A DNA stretch of 64,000 bases from Tabrizicola sp. (GCF_022842145.1 NZ_JALHQD010000011.1:62001-126000), one strand, 5' to 3'. Positions 44,303 to 53,984 are shown, counted from the first letter of the stretch. The notes: generated by a model from the sequence alone, not told the origin. Numbers and translations: made by a program.

Positions 44303-45655
44303 ATGAAATATCAATCGCAAAAAGTGGCCTACGCCTACTTCATGGTAGCCATGGGCCTGTTCGGCATCCAGGTCCTTGGCGGTCTTCTGGCGGGCTGGAT
44401 CTACGTCTCGCCTAACACCCTGTCGACGGTGCTGCCCTTCAACATCATCCGCATGATCCACACCAACGCGCTGATCGTCTGGCTGCTGCTGGGCTTCTTC
44501 GGTGCGGCCTACTTCCTGGTGCCCGAGGAATCAGAGCGTGAGATCTGGTCGGTCAAGCTGGCCTACCTGCAGCTGATCATCCTGGTGGTCGGCACGCTTG
44601 GCGCGGTCGGCAGTTACCTTGTCGGCATCCACGGCGGGCGCGAGTTTTTGGAACAGCCGCTCTGGGTCAAATTCGGAATCCTGGTCGCCGCGGTGATCTT
44701 CCTGGTCAACATCTCGATGACCGTGCTTGCAGGCCGCAAGACCGCGATCACGGGCGTGTTGCTGACCGGCCTGTGGCTCTTGTCGCTTCTCTGGGTCTTT
44801 GCCTTCATCAACCCGGACAACCTGAGCCTCGACAAGATGTACTGGTGGTTCGTCGTCCACCTTTGGGTCGAAGGCACGTGGGAGCTGGTGATGGCCGCGA
44901 TCCTGGCCTTCCTGATGCTGAAGCTGACCGGCGTTGACCGCGAGGTCGTGGAGAAATGGCTCTATGTCATCGTCGCCACCGCGCTCTTCTCGGGCATTCT
45001 TGGCACGGGCCACCACTTCTACTGGATCGGTCTGCCGGAGTACTGGCAGTGGACCGGGTCCATCTTCTCGGCCTTCGAGGTGGTGCCGTTCTTCGCGATG
45101 ATGTCCTTTGCCTTCATCATGGTGTGGAAGGGTCGTCGTAACCATCCGAACAAGGCGGCGCTTCTCTGGGCACTTGGCTCGGCCACGGTAGCGTTCTTCG
45201 GCGCAGGTGTCTGGGGGTTCCTGCACACCTTCCACGGCGTGAACTTCTACACCCACGGCACGCAGATCACCGCAGCGCATGGCCACCTGGCCTTCTACGG
45301 CGCCTATGTCGCGATGAATCTGGCGATCATTACCTACGCTATGCCGCTCTTGCGGGGCCGTGCGCCCTATAACCAGGTGCTGAACATGGTCTCGTTCTGG
45401 CTGATGACCGGGGGCATGGCGTTCATGACCTTCGTCCTGACCTTCGCCGGCACGATCCAGACCCACATGCAGCGCATCGTCGGCGACTATTACATGGACG
45501 TGCAGGACCAGCTTGGCCTGTTCTACATGATGCGCTTCGGGGCCGGGATTGCCGTGGTGCTTGGCGCGATCCTGTTCATCTACGCCCAGGTCGTCGTCCG
45601 GCGAGAAGTCATCACTCCCGGTCCCGTCGCCCTGCCGGAAGGAGAAGCGCTGTGA
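44303..45655 (+). CDS. norB: Nitric oxide reductase subunit B
   Basis: 450 residues with 12 membrane helices. It reduces two NO to N2O at a haem b3/non-haem iron centre. Metal-ligand His residues are seen in MIHTNALIVWLLLGF, WWFVVHLWVEGTWELVM, GTGHHFYWIGLPEYW and HGHLAFYGAYVAMNLAI. AGGAG precedes the ATG. Its stop overlaps norQ (GTGA). Confidence 0.98.
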   Translation: MKYQSQKVAYAYFMVAMGLFGIQVLGGLLAGWIYVSPNTLSTVLPFNIIRMIHTNALIVWLLLGFFGAAYFLVPEESEREIWSVKLAYLQLIILVVGTLGAVGSYLVGIHGGREFLEQPLWVKFGILVAAVIFLVNISMTVLAGRKTAITGVLLTGLWLLSLLWVFAFINPDNLSLDKMYWWFVVHLWVEGTWELVMAAILAFLMLKLTGVDREVVEKWLYVIVATALFSGILGTGHHFYWIGLPEYWQWTGSIFSAFEVVPFFAMMSFAFIMVWKGRRNHPNKAALLWALGSATVAFFGAGVWGFLHTFHGVNFYTHGTQITAAHGHLAFYGAYVAMNLAIITYAMPLLRGRAPYNQVLNMVSFWLMTGGMAFMTFVLTFAGTIQTHMQRIVGDYYMDVQDQLGLFYMMRFGAGIAVVLGAILFIYAQVVVRREVITPGPVALPEGEAL

Positions 45656-46461
45656 ACGCAGTTTCCCCAAGTATGGCCCCCAACCACACTGCCCCGTTCT
45701 ACCGCCCCGTGGCGCAGGAAGTGGCCCTGTTCGAAGCCGCTCACGTCAAAGGTCTACCCCTTCTTCTGAAGGGGCCGACCGGCTGCGGCAAGACGCGGTT
45801 CGTGGAACACATGGCTGCCCGCCTGGGACTCCCGCTTTACACCGTCGCCTGCCATGATGACCTCTCCGCCGCCGACCTGATCGGCCGCTATCTTCTGCGC
45901 GGCGGCGCGACCGAATGGGTCGACGGCCCCCTGACCCGCGCCGTGCGGGAAGGCGCGATCTGCTACCTCGACGAGGTTATCGAGGCCCGCAAGGATGTGA
46001 CGGTGGTCCTTCATCCTTTGACCGACAATCGCCGCACCCTGATGATCGACCGCACGGGCGAAGAACTGGTGGCTCCGCCCGGCTTCATGCTGGTGGCCAG
46101 CTACAACCCCGGCTACCAGAACATCCTGAAGCGGCTGAAACCCTCGACCCGGCAGCGGTTCCTGGCGATCACTTTCGGCTTTCCCGACCCCACGACCGAA
46201 ACCGCCGTGGTCGCCAGAGAAAGCGGTCTGGACCCCGCCCGTGTCGCGCCGTTGGTGCGCCTCGCCGGTCACATCCGCGCGCTGTCGGGGATGGACCTGG
46301 AGGAAGGCGTCTCGACCCGCCTTCTGATCTACGCTGCCAGCCTGATCGCCGGGGGGATGCCGATCGAGCGCGCCTTGCAGGCCGCAGTCGTAGAACCCCT
46401 GACCGATGAGCCGGACGTGGCGCAAGCCCTGCGCGACGTCATCGCAAGCGTCTACGGGTAA
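45652..46461 (+). CDS. norQ: NorQ, MoxR-type AAA ATPase for NO reductase maturation
   Basis: 269 residues. Walker A GPTGCGKTRFVEH near residues 37-49, and Walker B CYLDEVIEARKDV with a sensor region ASYNPGYQ. Together with NorD it inserts the non-haem iron of NorB. It begins with GTG overlapping the norB stop. Confidence 0.96.
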   Translation: MNAVSPSMAPNHTAPFYRPVAQEVALFEAAHVKGLPLLLKGPTGCGKTRFVEHMAARLGLPLYTVACHDDLSAADLIGRYLLRGGATEWVDGPLTRAVREGAICYLDEVIEARKDVTVVLHPLTDNRRTLMIDRTGEELVAPPGFMLVASYNPGYQNILKRLKPSTRQRFLAITFGFPDPTTETAVVARESGLDPARVAPLVRLAGHIRALSGMDLEEGVSTRLLIYAASLIAGGMPIERALQAAVVEPLTDEPDVAQALRDVIASVYG

Positions 46462-46464
46462 GAC

Positions 46465-48345
46465 ATGGCCCTGCACCCGATGGACCTGATGGAGCCGGAA
46501 GAGACGATGGGCAACCTCTGGCACGGGGTTGCCCAGCGGCTGGCCCCGGTCGCGGGCTACCCCGCGCACGCTGTGGCGCTGGAGGCGGTCCGCCCCAGCC
46601 TCACGCTCCTCTTTCGCGCGCTTGGCGGCAAACCGGGGGTAGAGATTGCCGGCAGCCCTGCCACAGCCTCGCGCCATCGGCGGAGTGCGGGGGCGCAACT
46701 TGCCGAAGCCAGGGTGCTGGAGCATGTCGCCACCTTCGACGGCGAAGTCCTGCGCCTGCCCCCGGTGATCGATGCCTTCCCGACGGCCGAACTGAACCGT
46801 GCGGCCTACCTGTGGCTGGCGGCCCTTGCCGCATCTTGCCGGCCCATCACCTTGCCAAATGACCCCTTCGCCGCCGACCTTTCCCGGCTTGAGACGATGG
46901 AACAGGCGACAACGGCGACGTTGGCGCAGTGCCCCGGACTGAAAGTCGCACATACCGCCCTGCGCGAGCATCTTCTGGCGATGTATCCCGACTTCTCCAC
47001 CTCGGCGGCGGAACAGAAGGTCGCCGCCCGCGCCCGCCTGTTGCTGGCCGGTGGCACCCTACCACCGATCGACCCCACACCTGCCCCCCGCGGTTACGCC
47101 CGGCTTCCGCCGCAGCCGATCTGGCTCCGCCTCGACCATGTCACACGCAGCAACGCCGCCTCCCCTGCCGAGGACGTGATCAGCACGCCCCCCGGCCTTG
47201 CCAGCCCGACCCGCAAACAGGGCAAGCGCGAGGATAACGAACAAGCCAACCGCACCGACAGTTTCATCATGCACCGGTTCGAATCCATCTTCTCCTGGGT
47301 CGAAAGCATGGGCCTGAACCGCGCGACGGATGACGACGATCTGGAAAACGCCCAGAAGGCGGCCGAGGATCAGGACCACATCACGCTGACCAAACACCAC
47401 AAACGCGCTGCCACCCGCCTGCGCCTGCACCTCGACCTCGCACCCCAGGACGCCGAGCATGAGCGTCTGTCCGACATCTTCACTTACCCCGAATGGAACC
47501 ACCGCGCCCGCAGCTATATGCCCGACCACACCCGCGTGCTGGAGGCAGAAGCCACGCCAGGCGACCGCTTTGCCCCCGATCCGCGCCTACTGGCCCGCGT
47601 GCGAAAGCAGTTCGAGGCGCTGCACCCCCGCCGCATCCTGCTTCCCCGGCAGGTGGACGGTGCTGAACTCGACCTTGACGCGCTGATCACCGCCCAAGTC
47701 GCGATCCGGGCCACCGGGCAAGGCAGCGACCGCATCTTTCGCGACCTGCGGCATGTGGAACGCGATCTGTCGGTGGCGATTCTGATGGACTGCTCCCGTT
47801 CCACGGAGTCGGTGGTCGGCAGTCGCAGCATCATCGACACCACGCGTGAGGCATTGGCGGCGTTGGCCGGCGGCATCGACGCGGCGGGGGATCGGCTGGC
47901 GATCTGGGGGTTCTCCTCGCTGCGCCGCGACCGGGTATTCCTTACCCGCTGCAAGGGCTTTGACGGCCGCGTGACCCCCGAGGTCACCGCCCGCATCGGT
48001 GGTCTGCACCCCGGCCATTACACCCGCCTTGGGGCAGCGATCCGCCATGTCACAGCACAGCTTGGCCATGAACCCTCGGCCCGCAAGCTGTTGCTGGTGC
48101 TGACCGACGGCAAGCCCAACGACCTTGACCACTACGAAGGCACCCACGGGATCGAGGACAGCCATATGGCCGTCCGCGAGGCCCGTCGTATAGGGCAAGC
48201 CGTGCATGGCGTTATCGTCGATGCTGACGGGCAGGACTGGTTCGCCCGCATCTTCGGCCGCGCCGGTTTCACCCTTCTGCCCGACCCAGCCCGCCTTGGC
48301 CGCGCGCTTCCCGACATCTACCGATCCCTCACGCAGGAGACCTGA
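46465..48345 (+). CDS. norD: NorD, VWA-domain protein for NO reductase maturation
   Basis: 626 residues. The C-terminal von Willebrand A domain has an intact MIDAS motif, ILMDCSRSTES (D-x-S-x-S), and LLVLTDGKPND. It partners NorQ. It starts 3 bp after norQ. Confidence 0.96.
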   Translation: MALHPMDLMEPEETMGNLWHGVAQRLAPVAGYPAHAVALEAVRPSLTLLFRALGGKPGVEIAGSPATASRHRRSAGAQLAEARVLEHVATFDGEVLRLPPVIDAFPTAELNRAAYLWLAALAASCRPITLPNDPFAADLSRLETMEQATTATLAQCPGLKVAHTALREHLLAMYPDFSTSAAEQKVAARARLLLAGGTLPPIDPTPAPRGYARLPPQPIWLRLDHVTRSNAASPAEDVISTPPGLASPTRKQGKREDNEQANRTDSFIMHRFESIFSWVESMGLNRATDDDDLENAQKAAEDQDHITLTKHHKRAATRLRLHLDLAPQDAEHERLSDIFTYPEWNHRARSYMPDHTRVLEAEATPGDRFAPDPRLLARVRKQFEALHPRRILLPRQVDGAELDLDALITAQVAIRATGQGSDRIFRDLRHVERDLSVAILMDCSRSTESVVGSRSIIDTTREALAALAGGIDAAGDRLAIWGFSSLRRDRVFLTRCKGFDGRVTPEVTARIGGLHPGHYTRLGAAIRHVTAQLGHEPSARKLLLVLTDGKPNDLDHYEGTHGIEDSHMAVREARRIGQAVHGVIVDADGQDWFARIFGRAGFTLLPDPARLGRALPDIYRSLTQET

Positions 48346-48346
48346 C

Positions 48347-48523
48347 ATGCGCCGTATTCTTTGCCTTGCGCCCTTCCTCGTCCCCACCGCCGCCTTGGCC
48401 GAGGCGTTCCAGCGCCCCATCCCCCAGCCCCAGACCGCCGAGGCTGAACTGGCGTACCTCACAGCCTCGCTGATCTTCCTTGCCGCGCTGATCGCCGTGC
48501 AATGGCTGGTCAGCCGCAGATGA
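48347..48523 (+). CDS. Small membrane protein of the nor operon
   Basis: 58 residues: a signal-like N-terminus (MRRILCLAPFLVPTAALA) and a C-terminal helix (YLTASLIFLAALIAVQWLV). GGAG lies 8 nt upstream and the gene begins 1 nt after norD. It occupies the position where norE/norF or nnrT/nnrU occur in relatives, but the sequence is too short to assign. Confidence 0.75.
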   Translation: MRRILCLAPFLVPTAALAEAFQRPIPQPQTAEAELAYLTASLIFLAALIAVQWLVSRR

Positions 48524-48738
48524 GCCTGTGGCGCCTGACGCTGATCCTCTACCCGTTCGGGGCCGGGGCGATGGCGGTGAACCTGTTCTTCACCTCGCTG
48601 ATCTGGTCCTGGGTCGGCTGGCCGGTGCTGACGCCAATCCAATCGCTGGCGGGTGGCCTGGTCCTGGGCCTGCCCGCGACAGCGGCGTTTGCCCGTCACA
48701 TCCGCGCGCTGATGGCGAAGGCGGACGAAAAACCGTGA
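48520..48738 (+). CDS. Second small membrane protein of the nor operon
   Basis: 72 residues with two hydrophobic stretches (LTLILYPFGAGAMAVNLFF and SLAGGLVLGLPATAAFA). The ATG at 48520 overlaps the previous stop as ATGA, indicating coupling; the ATG at 48502 is an alternative. It may be NorF- or NnrU-like, but this is not certain. Confidence 0.75.
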   Translation: MSLWRLTLILYPFGAGAMAVNLFFTSLIWSWVGWPVLTPIQSLAGGLVLGLPATAAFARHIRALMAKADEKP

Positions 48739-49115
48739 CGTCGCGAACTTTTACAGTTTCGCGCGGTCACCTAACGACGACCATGAGGATGATGCCGGCT
48801 CCTTCTTCTGACTCGACGCCTGCCAAAACAATCTCCGCCGGAGCGAGCAGCTTTTGGTTGCATGACCTTGGCTGCATTCGCGCCGATCTATAAAGGGTCT
48901 TTGTATCGCCCTTTCCGCCAAGACCTCGTGTCTACTCCCGAGGCCCTAACCCCTAGGGATTTTGATGGTGTGGTACGCTTTCGGTCTTGGCTATTCTCGC
49001 CGTCTTGTCCCCGAGGCTGCTTTCGGCCCATAGCCGTCCTTCAGCGAGATTCGCTCCGGTTTCCAAAGCGGTCATTCACCACGTGCGCCGAGACGATATT
49101 GATCACGAAGGTTGT
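48739..49115. other. Intergenic region between the nor operon and the kbaZ-like gene
   Basis: About 377 bp between convergent operons. No gene is recognised. A stretch near 49013-49070 resembles common intergenic filler (CGGCCCATAGCCGTCC, CAAAGCGGTCATTCACC). No strong terminator hairpin was found. Confidence 0.4.
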
Positions 49116-50375
49116 TCAGCCGGGCGTCGTAGCGGCGTGGTATGTGTTAAGCACCGCTTCTACTGATTGCCGAAGAAGGCCGTCGATGTCTGCCGGTCCA
49201 GCATCGACGGAGGTAGGCAGATATTGTTGGCGGACGGGAGCCGGAATTCGCCGACCTGAAAGACGCGCCTTCAGTTTTTCGACTGCTGAATGAGCGACTA
49301 CGTCGGGCCAGTAATAGCGGATCCTGTCCGAATAGCTGAAATGACGCTGGACCCAGAGGTCCGTGTCGGACCCATGGTAATATTTTGCCCAGTTCGCTGG
49401 AGAGGTCTGCATCACGGATTCCATCGTCCGCATCAATCCGTTCTGTGGAGCCGTGCCATCCAAAACGTCCGCAATCGCGTCAAGTCCGTAAAGCGCTTCG
49501 CGCAAGGCAAAGGTCAGCCAAGGACCTACCTTCAGGATCGAGAAGCCATCGCCAACCATCTGCCGCAGGCCAGCGTCGGTCTGATAGTCGGTCGAATGCG
49601 CTTCGAAGACGACAGTCGGCAAATCCGAAAGGACGGCGGATAGGGCGCGGGCCTTTTCCGGTGCGTAGTGGATCACGTCGTCATGACCGAACTCCACGCC
49701 CGGCTGCACGACGAGTGCAATTACGCGGGAAAATGCGTCGGACTGTCCCGCCGCGTCGAAGGCACTGCGATGGACTTCGTAGGTCGTGGCAACGGAAGCG
49801 GGTTCGGTGATCTGGAGGTGATCGAGACCGTCCACCGCGCCGCCCGGGACGGGGACTTCGGTGCCGATGACATAGACCGGTGCGTGGGAGCCCTTGTGGT
49901 GCGCTTCCGCCATCGCTGCCAGACGGGCGGCGCGTTCGGCGGTCTTGGCATCTGCAAGTGCCACGGGTTCACCGAAGCAGCCCATCGAGGTGTCGAGGTG
50001 CAGTTTGGTGAAGCCTGCGGCGGCGAAGGCTGCGATCATCTCTTCGGCTTTCGCCATCGCCTGATCGGCGGGCAAATGTTTCCACGGGTTGGGGCCAAGG
50101 TGATCACCGCCAAGGATGATCCGGTCCTTCGGGTAACCCACACGGTCCGCCATGGTGAAAACGAGATCGCGGAAATCGGCGGGTGTCATTCCGGTGTAGC
50201 CGCCGTCCTGATTGACCTGATTGCATGTCGCTTCGATCACCACGGGCAGGCCGGTTTTCGAACCGTGGCGGAGCGTGGCTTCGATGACCGTCGGATGGGC
50301 AGAGCAAACCGAGGTGATTCCGGGTTTCATTCCGGCACGATAGTCGGCCGCGAGTGTCAGGAGGGGATGGGACAT
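49116..50375 (-). CDS. kbaZ: GatZ/KbaZ-like tagatose-bisphosphate aldolase subunit
   Basis: 419 residues of the KbaZ/GatZ family, which in enterobacteria is the non-catalytic partner of the class II tagatose-1,6-bisphosphate aldolase. Motifs: GITSVCSAHPTVIEA, ATCNQVNQDGGYTG, ILGGDHLGPNPWKHLP and KLHLDTSMGCFG. Its ATG overlaps the sugar kinase stop by one base. No catalytic KbaY/GatY is nearby, so either the partner is elsewhere or this protein acts alone; this is unclear. Confidence 0.9.
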   Translation of the reverse strand: MSHPLLTLAADYRAGMKPGITSVCSAHPTVIEATLRHGSKTGLPVVIEATCNQVNQDGGYTGMTPADFRDLVFTMADRVGYPKDRIILGGDHLGPNPWKHLPADQAMAKAEEMIAAFAAAGFTKLHLDTSMGCFGEPVALADAKTAERAARLAAMAEAHHKGSHAPVYVIGTEVPVPGGAVDGLDHLQITEPASVATTYEVHRSAFDAAGQSDAFSRVIALVVQPGVEFGHDDVIHYAPEKARALSAVLSDLPTVVFEAHSTDYQTDAGLRQMVGDGFSILKVGPWLTFALREALYGLDAIADVLDGTAPQNGLMRTMESVMQTSPANWAKYYHGSDTDLWVQRHFSYSDRIRYYWPDVVAHSAVEKLKARLSGRRIPAPVRQQYLPTSVDAGPADIDGLLRQSVEAVLNTYHAATTPG

Positions 50376-51322
50376 CAGACAAAACGTCCTTGTGAAGCCG
50401 CGAAGGCGCGGATGTTGTCAAGGGTTGCCGCGCCTTCCATCGGACCGCGTTCGGTCACGGCCAAGGCTCCGGCGGCGGCGGCAAGGGTCAGGGCGCGGTC
50501 GATGTCTTCCCCGCGGAGCCAGAGCGCGGTGAATGCTCCGCCAAAGCAGTCGCCCGCGCCGGTGGGATCGACTTCCTGAACCTTGAATGCGGGAACGAAG
50601 CGGCGGCCGGCGGCGTCGTGATAGGCGACGCCGGTCGAGCCCTGTTTGTGAACGATGGCGCGGATGCCGCGCGCGAGGAGTTCCGCAACGGCCCCGGCTT
50701 CGTCCTTGGCCTTGGTCAGGAGCGTGATCTCGTCCCCGCTGGGCAGGAAGATGTCGGTGGCAGACAGGATCGCCTGCATCGCTTCGCCCATGCCCGGCGC
50801 ATCAAGGATTTCCTTGCGCAGGTTCGGGTCGAAGGAAACGGTGCCGCCCTTTGCGCAGATCGCGCGGGCTGCGTCGATGTTGAAGGCGATGATCTCGGGG
50901 CTGGATAAGGATGAGCCCATCACATGCAGATGGTGCGCTGAGGCTAGGAGGGCATCCACGGTATCGCTTTTGGGCAAAGTCCCACAGGCGCTGTGCCGGA
51001 TGTTGAATACGAAATCGCGCGATCCATCGGCGCGGTAGCGGACAAAGGCGCTGCCTGTCGGGCGCTCGTGGTCAATGCAGATAGCTGAGATGTCAACGCC
51101 GTCTGCGGCCAGACGTTCCGTGTTCATGCGACCGAAGTCGTCGTTGCCGACCATCGAGATGATCCCGCAGGGCTGGCCCATCCGCGCCACCTGATCGATG
51201 AAAATCGCAGGAGCGCCGGAAGGATATGGGCCGGTCAGCGCGAGGGGCGCGCGGAAGCCGTTGCCTGCGGTATCGGCCATGATTTCCACCAGGATCTCCC
51301 CGGCAACGACGATCTTCTTCAC
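50375..51322 (-). CDS. PfkB-family sugar kinase (tagatose/fructose-type)
   Basis: About 315 residues of the ribokinase/PfkB family. N-terminal VKKIVVAGEILVEIM and C-terminal DPTGAGDCFGGAFTALWL (anion hole and catalytic Asp) are clear. The start is GTG at 51322, with GAGG 7 nt upstream; no ATG fits. Coupling with the KbaZ-like gene suggests it phosphorylates the ketose that the aldolase arm then uses, for instance tagatose or its phosphate. Confidence 0.9.
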   Translation of the reverse strand: MKKIVVAGEILVEIMADTAGNGFRAPLALTGPYPSGAPAIFIDQVARMGQPCGIISMVGNDDFGRMNTERLAADGVDISAICIDHERPTGSAFVRYRADGSRDFVFNIRHSACGTLPKSDTVDALLASAHHLHVMGSSLSSPEIIAFNIDAARAICAKGGTVSFDPNLRKEILDAPGMGEAMQAILSATDIFLPSGDEITLLTKAKDEAGAVAELLARGIRAIVHKQGSTGVAYHDAAGRRFVPAFKVQEVDPTGAGDCFGGAFTALWLRGEDIDRALTLAAAAGALAVTERGPMEGAATLDNIRAFAASQGRFV

Positions 51323-51420
51323 GGAAAGCCTCGATCTTTGGCGTGGCCATGTCGCGGACCATGCACACGTAGCATTTGCTTGACCCGTGCCATTTGGGGT
51401 GCTTAGTGTCAACCAATAAC

Positions 51421-51438
51421 TTTACGCGCGATAATTTT
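51421..51438 (+). promoter_or_regulatory. LacI-type operator, copy 1
   Basis: TTTACGCGCG-AT-AATTTT, matching the inverted copy at 52568-52585 at 16 of 16 fixed positions. It lies between the divergent kinase operon and the LacI regulator gene. Confidence 0.65.
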
Positions 51439-51532
51439 TCGCCAAATATAGCCTGCCGATGGGTGTTGCGCGCGCTTCCCTGGGCGGCTTAAGGCTGGAA
51501 TCGGCAGAGTTCGCGAGCCCGAAGGTGCAGGG

Positions 51533-52555
51533 ATGGAAGACCAGAAGATCCGGAATATGGAAGAATTTTCCGCTGTGAGCGGAATTTCCCGCCCCACGGT
51601 GTCGAAGTATTTCAACGATCCGACCAGTGTCAGGCGCTCGACCCGTGACCGGATCGAGCATGCGCTAAAGCAATACGATTTCCGGCCGAACCTGTTCGCG
51701 ATCAATCAGAATCGTAAGTCGACCAAGAACATCGGTATCGTTGTGCCGCATATCGTCGACCCGTTCTTTGCCGAGATCGTCCGCCTGATCGAGCAACGCT
51801 GTATTGAAGCGGGATATTGGGCGATCGTGCTCAGCTCGCATGGCGAGGCGGAGCTCGAGGCGAATGCGCTGGACCTGCTTCGGTCGATGAAGTTGGCGGG
51901 GGCGGTCATCGCGCCGCTGGGCGAGCGGTCGGATCGAGCGCGGATGATGCAATTCGCTTCGGAAATTCCAACGGTTATCTTCGACAGCCCGCTTGGTTCC
52001 GGCGAAGCCTTTGTAGGGACTGACAATTTTCATAGCATCGGGCTGATCGTCGACTATCTTTGCCGCACCGGTGAGCCGCCTTGCTTCCTCGAGATGCCGG
52101 CCGTGAACGAGAACGCGTTGGAGCGGAAGAACGCATACATCGGGGCGATGGAACGTCAGGGATTGACGCCCGAGGTGGTGCCTGTGGCCGAAAGTGACTG
52201 GGGTTTCGAACAGATCGGCTATGAGCAGGGGCTTCGCCTTCTCTCTCGCTGGAGCTTCCCCACATCAACGGTTCTCTGTGCGAATGACCGGATCGCGATC
52301 GGCCTCCTGGCGGCGGCCTATGAGCGTGGCTTGCGGATCGGTCGGGGGCCAGGTTCCGCCATGCGGATCGCGGGGCATGATGACCATCCATTGTCCCGAT
52401 TCACCTGCCCGCCGCTAACGACCGTGGCGCAGGACCATGCGGCCATCGCGGACAAGAGCGTGAGCGCACTTTTCGATATGATCGAAGACGGCGGTCCGCA
52501 GGATCGCGCACCTGTGAAACTTGAAGGAAAGCTCATCATGCGTCTTTCCGCATAG
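51533..52555 (+). CDS. LacI-family regulator of the polyol locus
   Basis: 340 residues. Helix-turn-helix MEEFSAVSGISRPTVSKYFN at the N-terminus, then the periplasmic-binding-like domain (NIGIVVPHIVDPFFAEIV). It lies between the kbaZ/kinase operon and the smo operon, flanked by two copies of an 18-bp motif. It probably represses both in the absence of polyol. Confidence 0.93.
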   Translation: MEDQKIRNMEEFSAVSGISRPTVSKYFNDPTSVRRSTRDRIEHALKQYDFRPNLFAINQNRKSTKNIGIVVPHIVDPFFAEIVRLIEQRCIEAGYWAIVLSSHGEAELEANALDLLRSMKLAGAVIAPLGERSDRARMMQFASEIPTVIFDSPLGSGEAFVGTDNFHSIGLIVDYLCRTGEPPCFLEMPAVNENALERKNAYIGAMERQGLTPEVVPVAESDWGFEQIGYEQGLRLLSRWSFPTSTVLCANDRIAIGLLAAAYERGLRIGRGPGSAMRIAGHDDHPLSRFTCPPLTTVAQDHAAIADKSVSALFDMIEDGGPQDRAPVKLEGKLIMRLSA

Positions 52556-52567
52556 CGCGATCAAAGT

Positions 52568-52585
52568 AAAATTGGCGCGCGTAAA
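52568..52585 (-). promoter_or_regulatory. LacI-type operator, copy 2
   Basis: The inverted copy of the motif at 51421-51438; on the plus strand AAAATT-GG-CGCGCGTAAA. It lies about 76 nt upstream of smoE. A TTGACT hexamer follows at 52594-52599 and may be the -35 element. Confidence 0.65.
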
Positions 52586-52661
52586 AAATTAGATTGACTC
52601 TTGCGTTGGATCGCCACTAGCTTCTCTCCACGACATCAGGGGAACCAAGGGAGGAAATCCG

Positions 52662-53984
52662 ATGAAGATGAAGAACTTCCTGCTTACGGCAGGGACCATG
52701 GCTATGATGGTCGGCGCTGGCTTTGCGTCGGCTGAAGAGATTACCGTCGCGACGGTCAACAATAACGACATGATCGTGATGCAGGAACTCGCTCCGAAGT
52801 GGGAAGAGGCGACCGGCAACAAGATCAACTGGGTCGTTCTGGAAGAGAACGTGCTGCGCCAGCGCACTACCCAGGATATTTCGACGAACGGTGGTTCCTT
52901 CGACATAATGTTCATCGGTGCTTATGAAACGCCGATCTGGGGCAAGAACGGCTGGCTGGCTCCGCTCGACGATTTTGCGAATGACGCGAACTATGATCTG
53001 GAAGACATCTTCCCGCTTGTCCGCAGCAGCCTCTCGGCAGACAACCACCTTTACGCCGTTCCGCTCTACTCGGAAACGTCGTTCACCTATTACCGCACGG
53101 ACCTGTTCGAGAAGGCAGGCGTCGCCAAGCCGACCTCGCAGATCACCTATGACGAATTCCGTGACATCGTCGCAAAGGTTCACGATCCCGAAAACGGCAT
53201 CTACGGCACCTGCCAGCGCGGTAAGGCCGGCTGGGGTGAGAACATGGCGTTCGTCGGCACGCTGGCAAATGCCTTCGGCGCGCGCTGGTTCGACGAGCAG
53301 TGGCAGCCGCAGTTGAACTCACCCGAGTGGAACGCAGCGATCACCTACTACGTCGACCTGATGACCAAATACGGTCCGCCCGGTGCGACCGCCAACGGTC
53401 ACAACGAGAACCGCGCCCTTTTCAAGGATGGCAAATGCGCCACCTGGATCGACGCCACCTCGGCCGCGAACGATGTGAAGAACCCGGCCAACTCGAAGGT
53501 CGCGGACATTACCGACTTCTTCCAGGCCCCGAAGCAGGCGACCGACAAGGGCACCGGCTGGTTCTGGTCCTGGGCGCTCGCCATCCCAGCCAGCTCGCAG
53601 AAGCAGGATGTAGCCAAGGACTTCCTAAAGTGGGCGACCTCGAAGGAATACTTCCAGATGGTCGGCGAAACCAAGGGCTGGGTTGCGGTTCCGAGCGGCA
53701 CGCGCGCCTCGATCCACGAAGATCCGCGCCTGCTGGAAGCGGCACCCTTCGCGGCAACCATCAAGGACGCGATCTTCTCGGTTGACCCGTCGAACCCGAC
53801 CCGTGATCCGGTTCCCTACACCGGCGTCCAGTTCGTCGCGATCCCGGAATTCCAGGGTATCGGCAACTTCGTCGGCCAGCAGGTCGCAGCGGCTCTGGCC
53901 GGTGACGTGACGGTCGAAGAAGCACTGGCCGCAAGCCAGGACTTCGCGACCCGCGAAATGACCAAGGCTGGTTACATCAAGTAA
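52662..53984 (+). CDS. smoE: Sorbitol/mannitol ABC transporter substrate-binding protein
   Basis: 440 residues, with a signal peptide ending near ASAEE. A family 1 solute-binding protein resembling SmoE of R. sphaeroides: ITVATVNNNDMIVMQELAPK, FDIMFIGAYETPIWGKNGW and AVPLYSETSFTYYRTDLF. It starts the smoEFGK operon, behind a good ribosome-binding site (GGGAGGAAATCCG). Confidence 0.93.
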   Translation: MKMKNFLLTAGTMAMMVGAGFASAEEITVATVNNNDMIVMQELAPKWEEATGNKINWVVLEENVLRQRTTQDISTNGGSFDIMFIGAYETPIWGKNGWLAPLDDFANDANYDLEDIFPLVRSSLSADNHLYAVPLYSETSFTYYRTDLFEKAGVAKPTSQITYDEFRDIVAKVHDPENGIYGTCQRGKAGWGENMAFVGTLANAFGARWFDEQWQPQLNSPEWNAAITYYVDLMTKYGPPGATANGHNENRALFKDGKCATWIDATSAANDVKNPANSKVADITDFFQAPKQATDKGTGWFWSWALAIPASSQKQDVAKDFLKWATSKEYFQMVGETKGWVAVPSGTRASIHEDPRLLEAAPFAATIKDAIFSVDPSNPTRDPVPYTGVQFVAIPEFQGIGNFVGQQVAAALAGDVTVEEALAASQDFATREMTKAGYIK

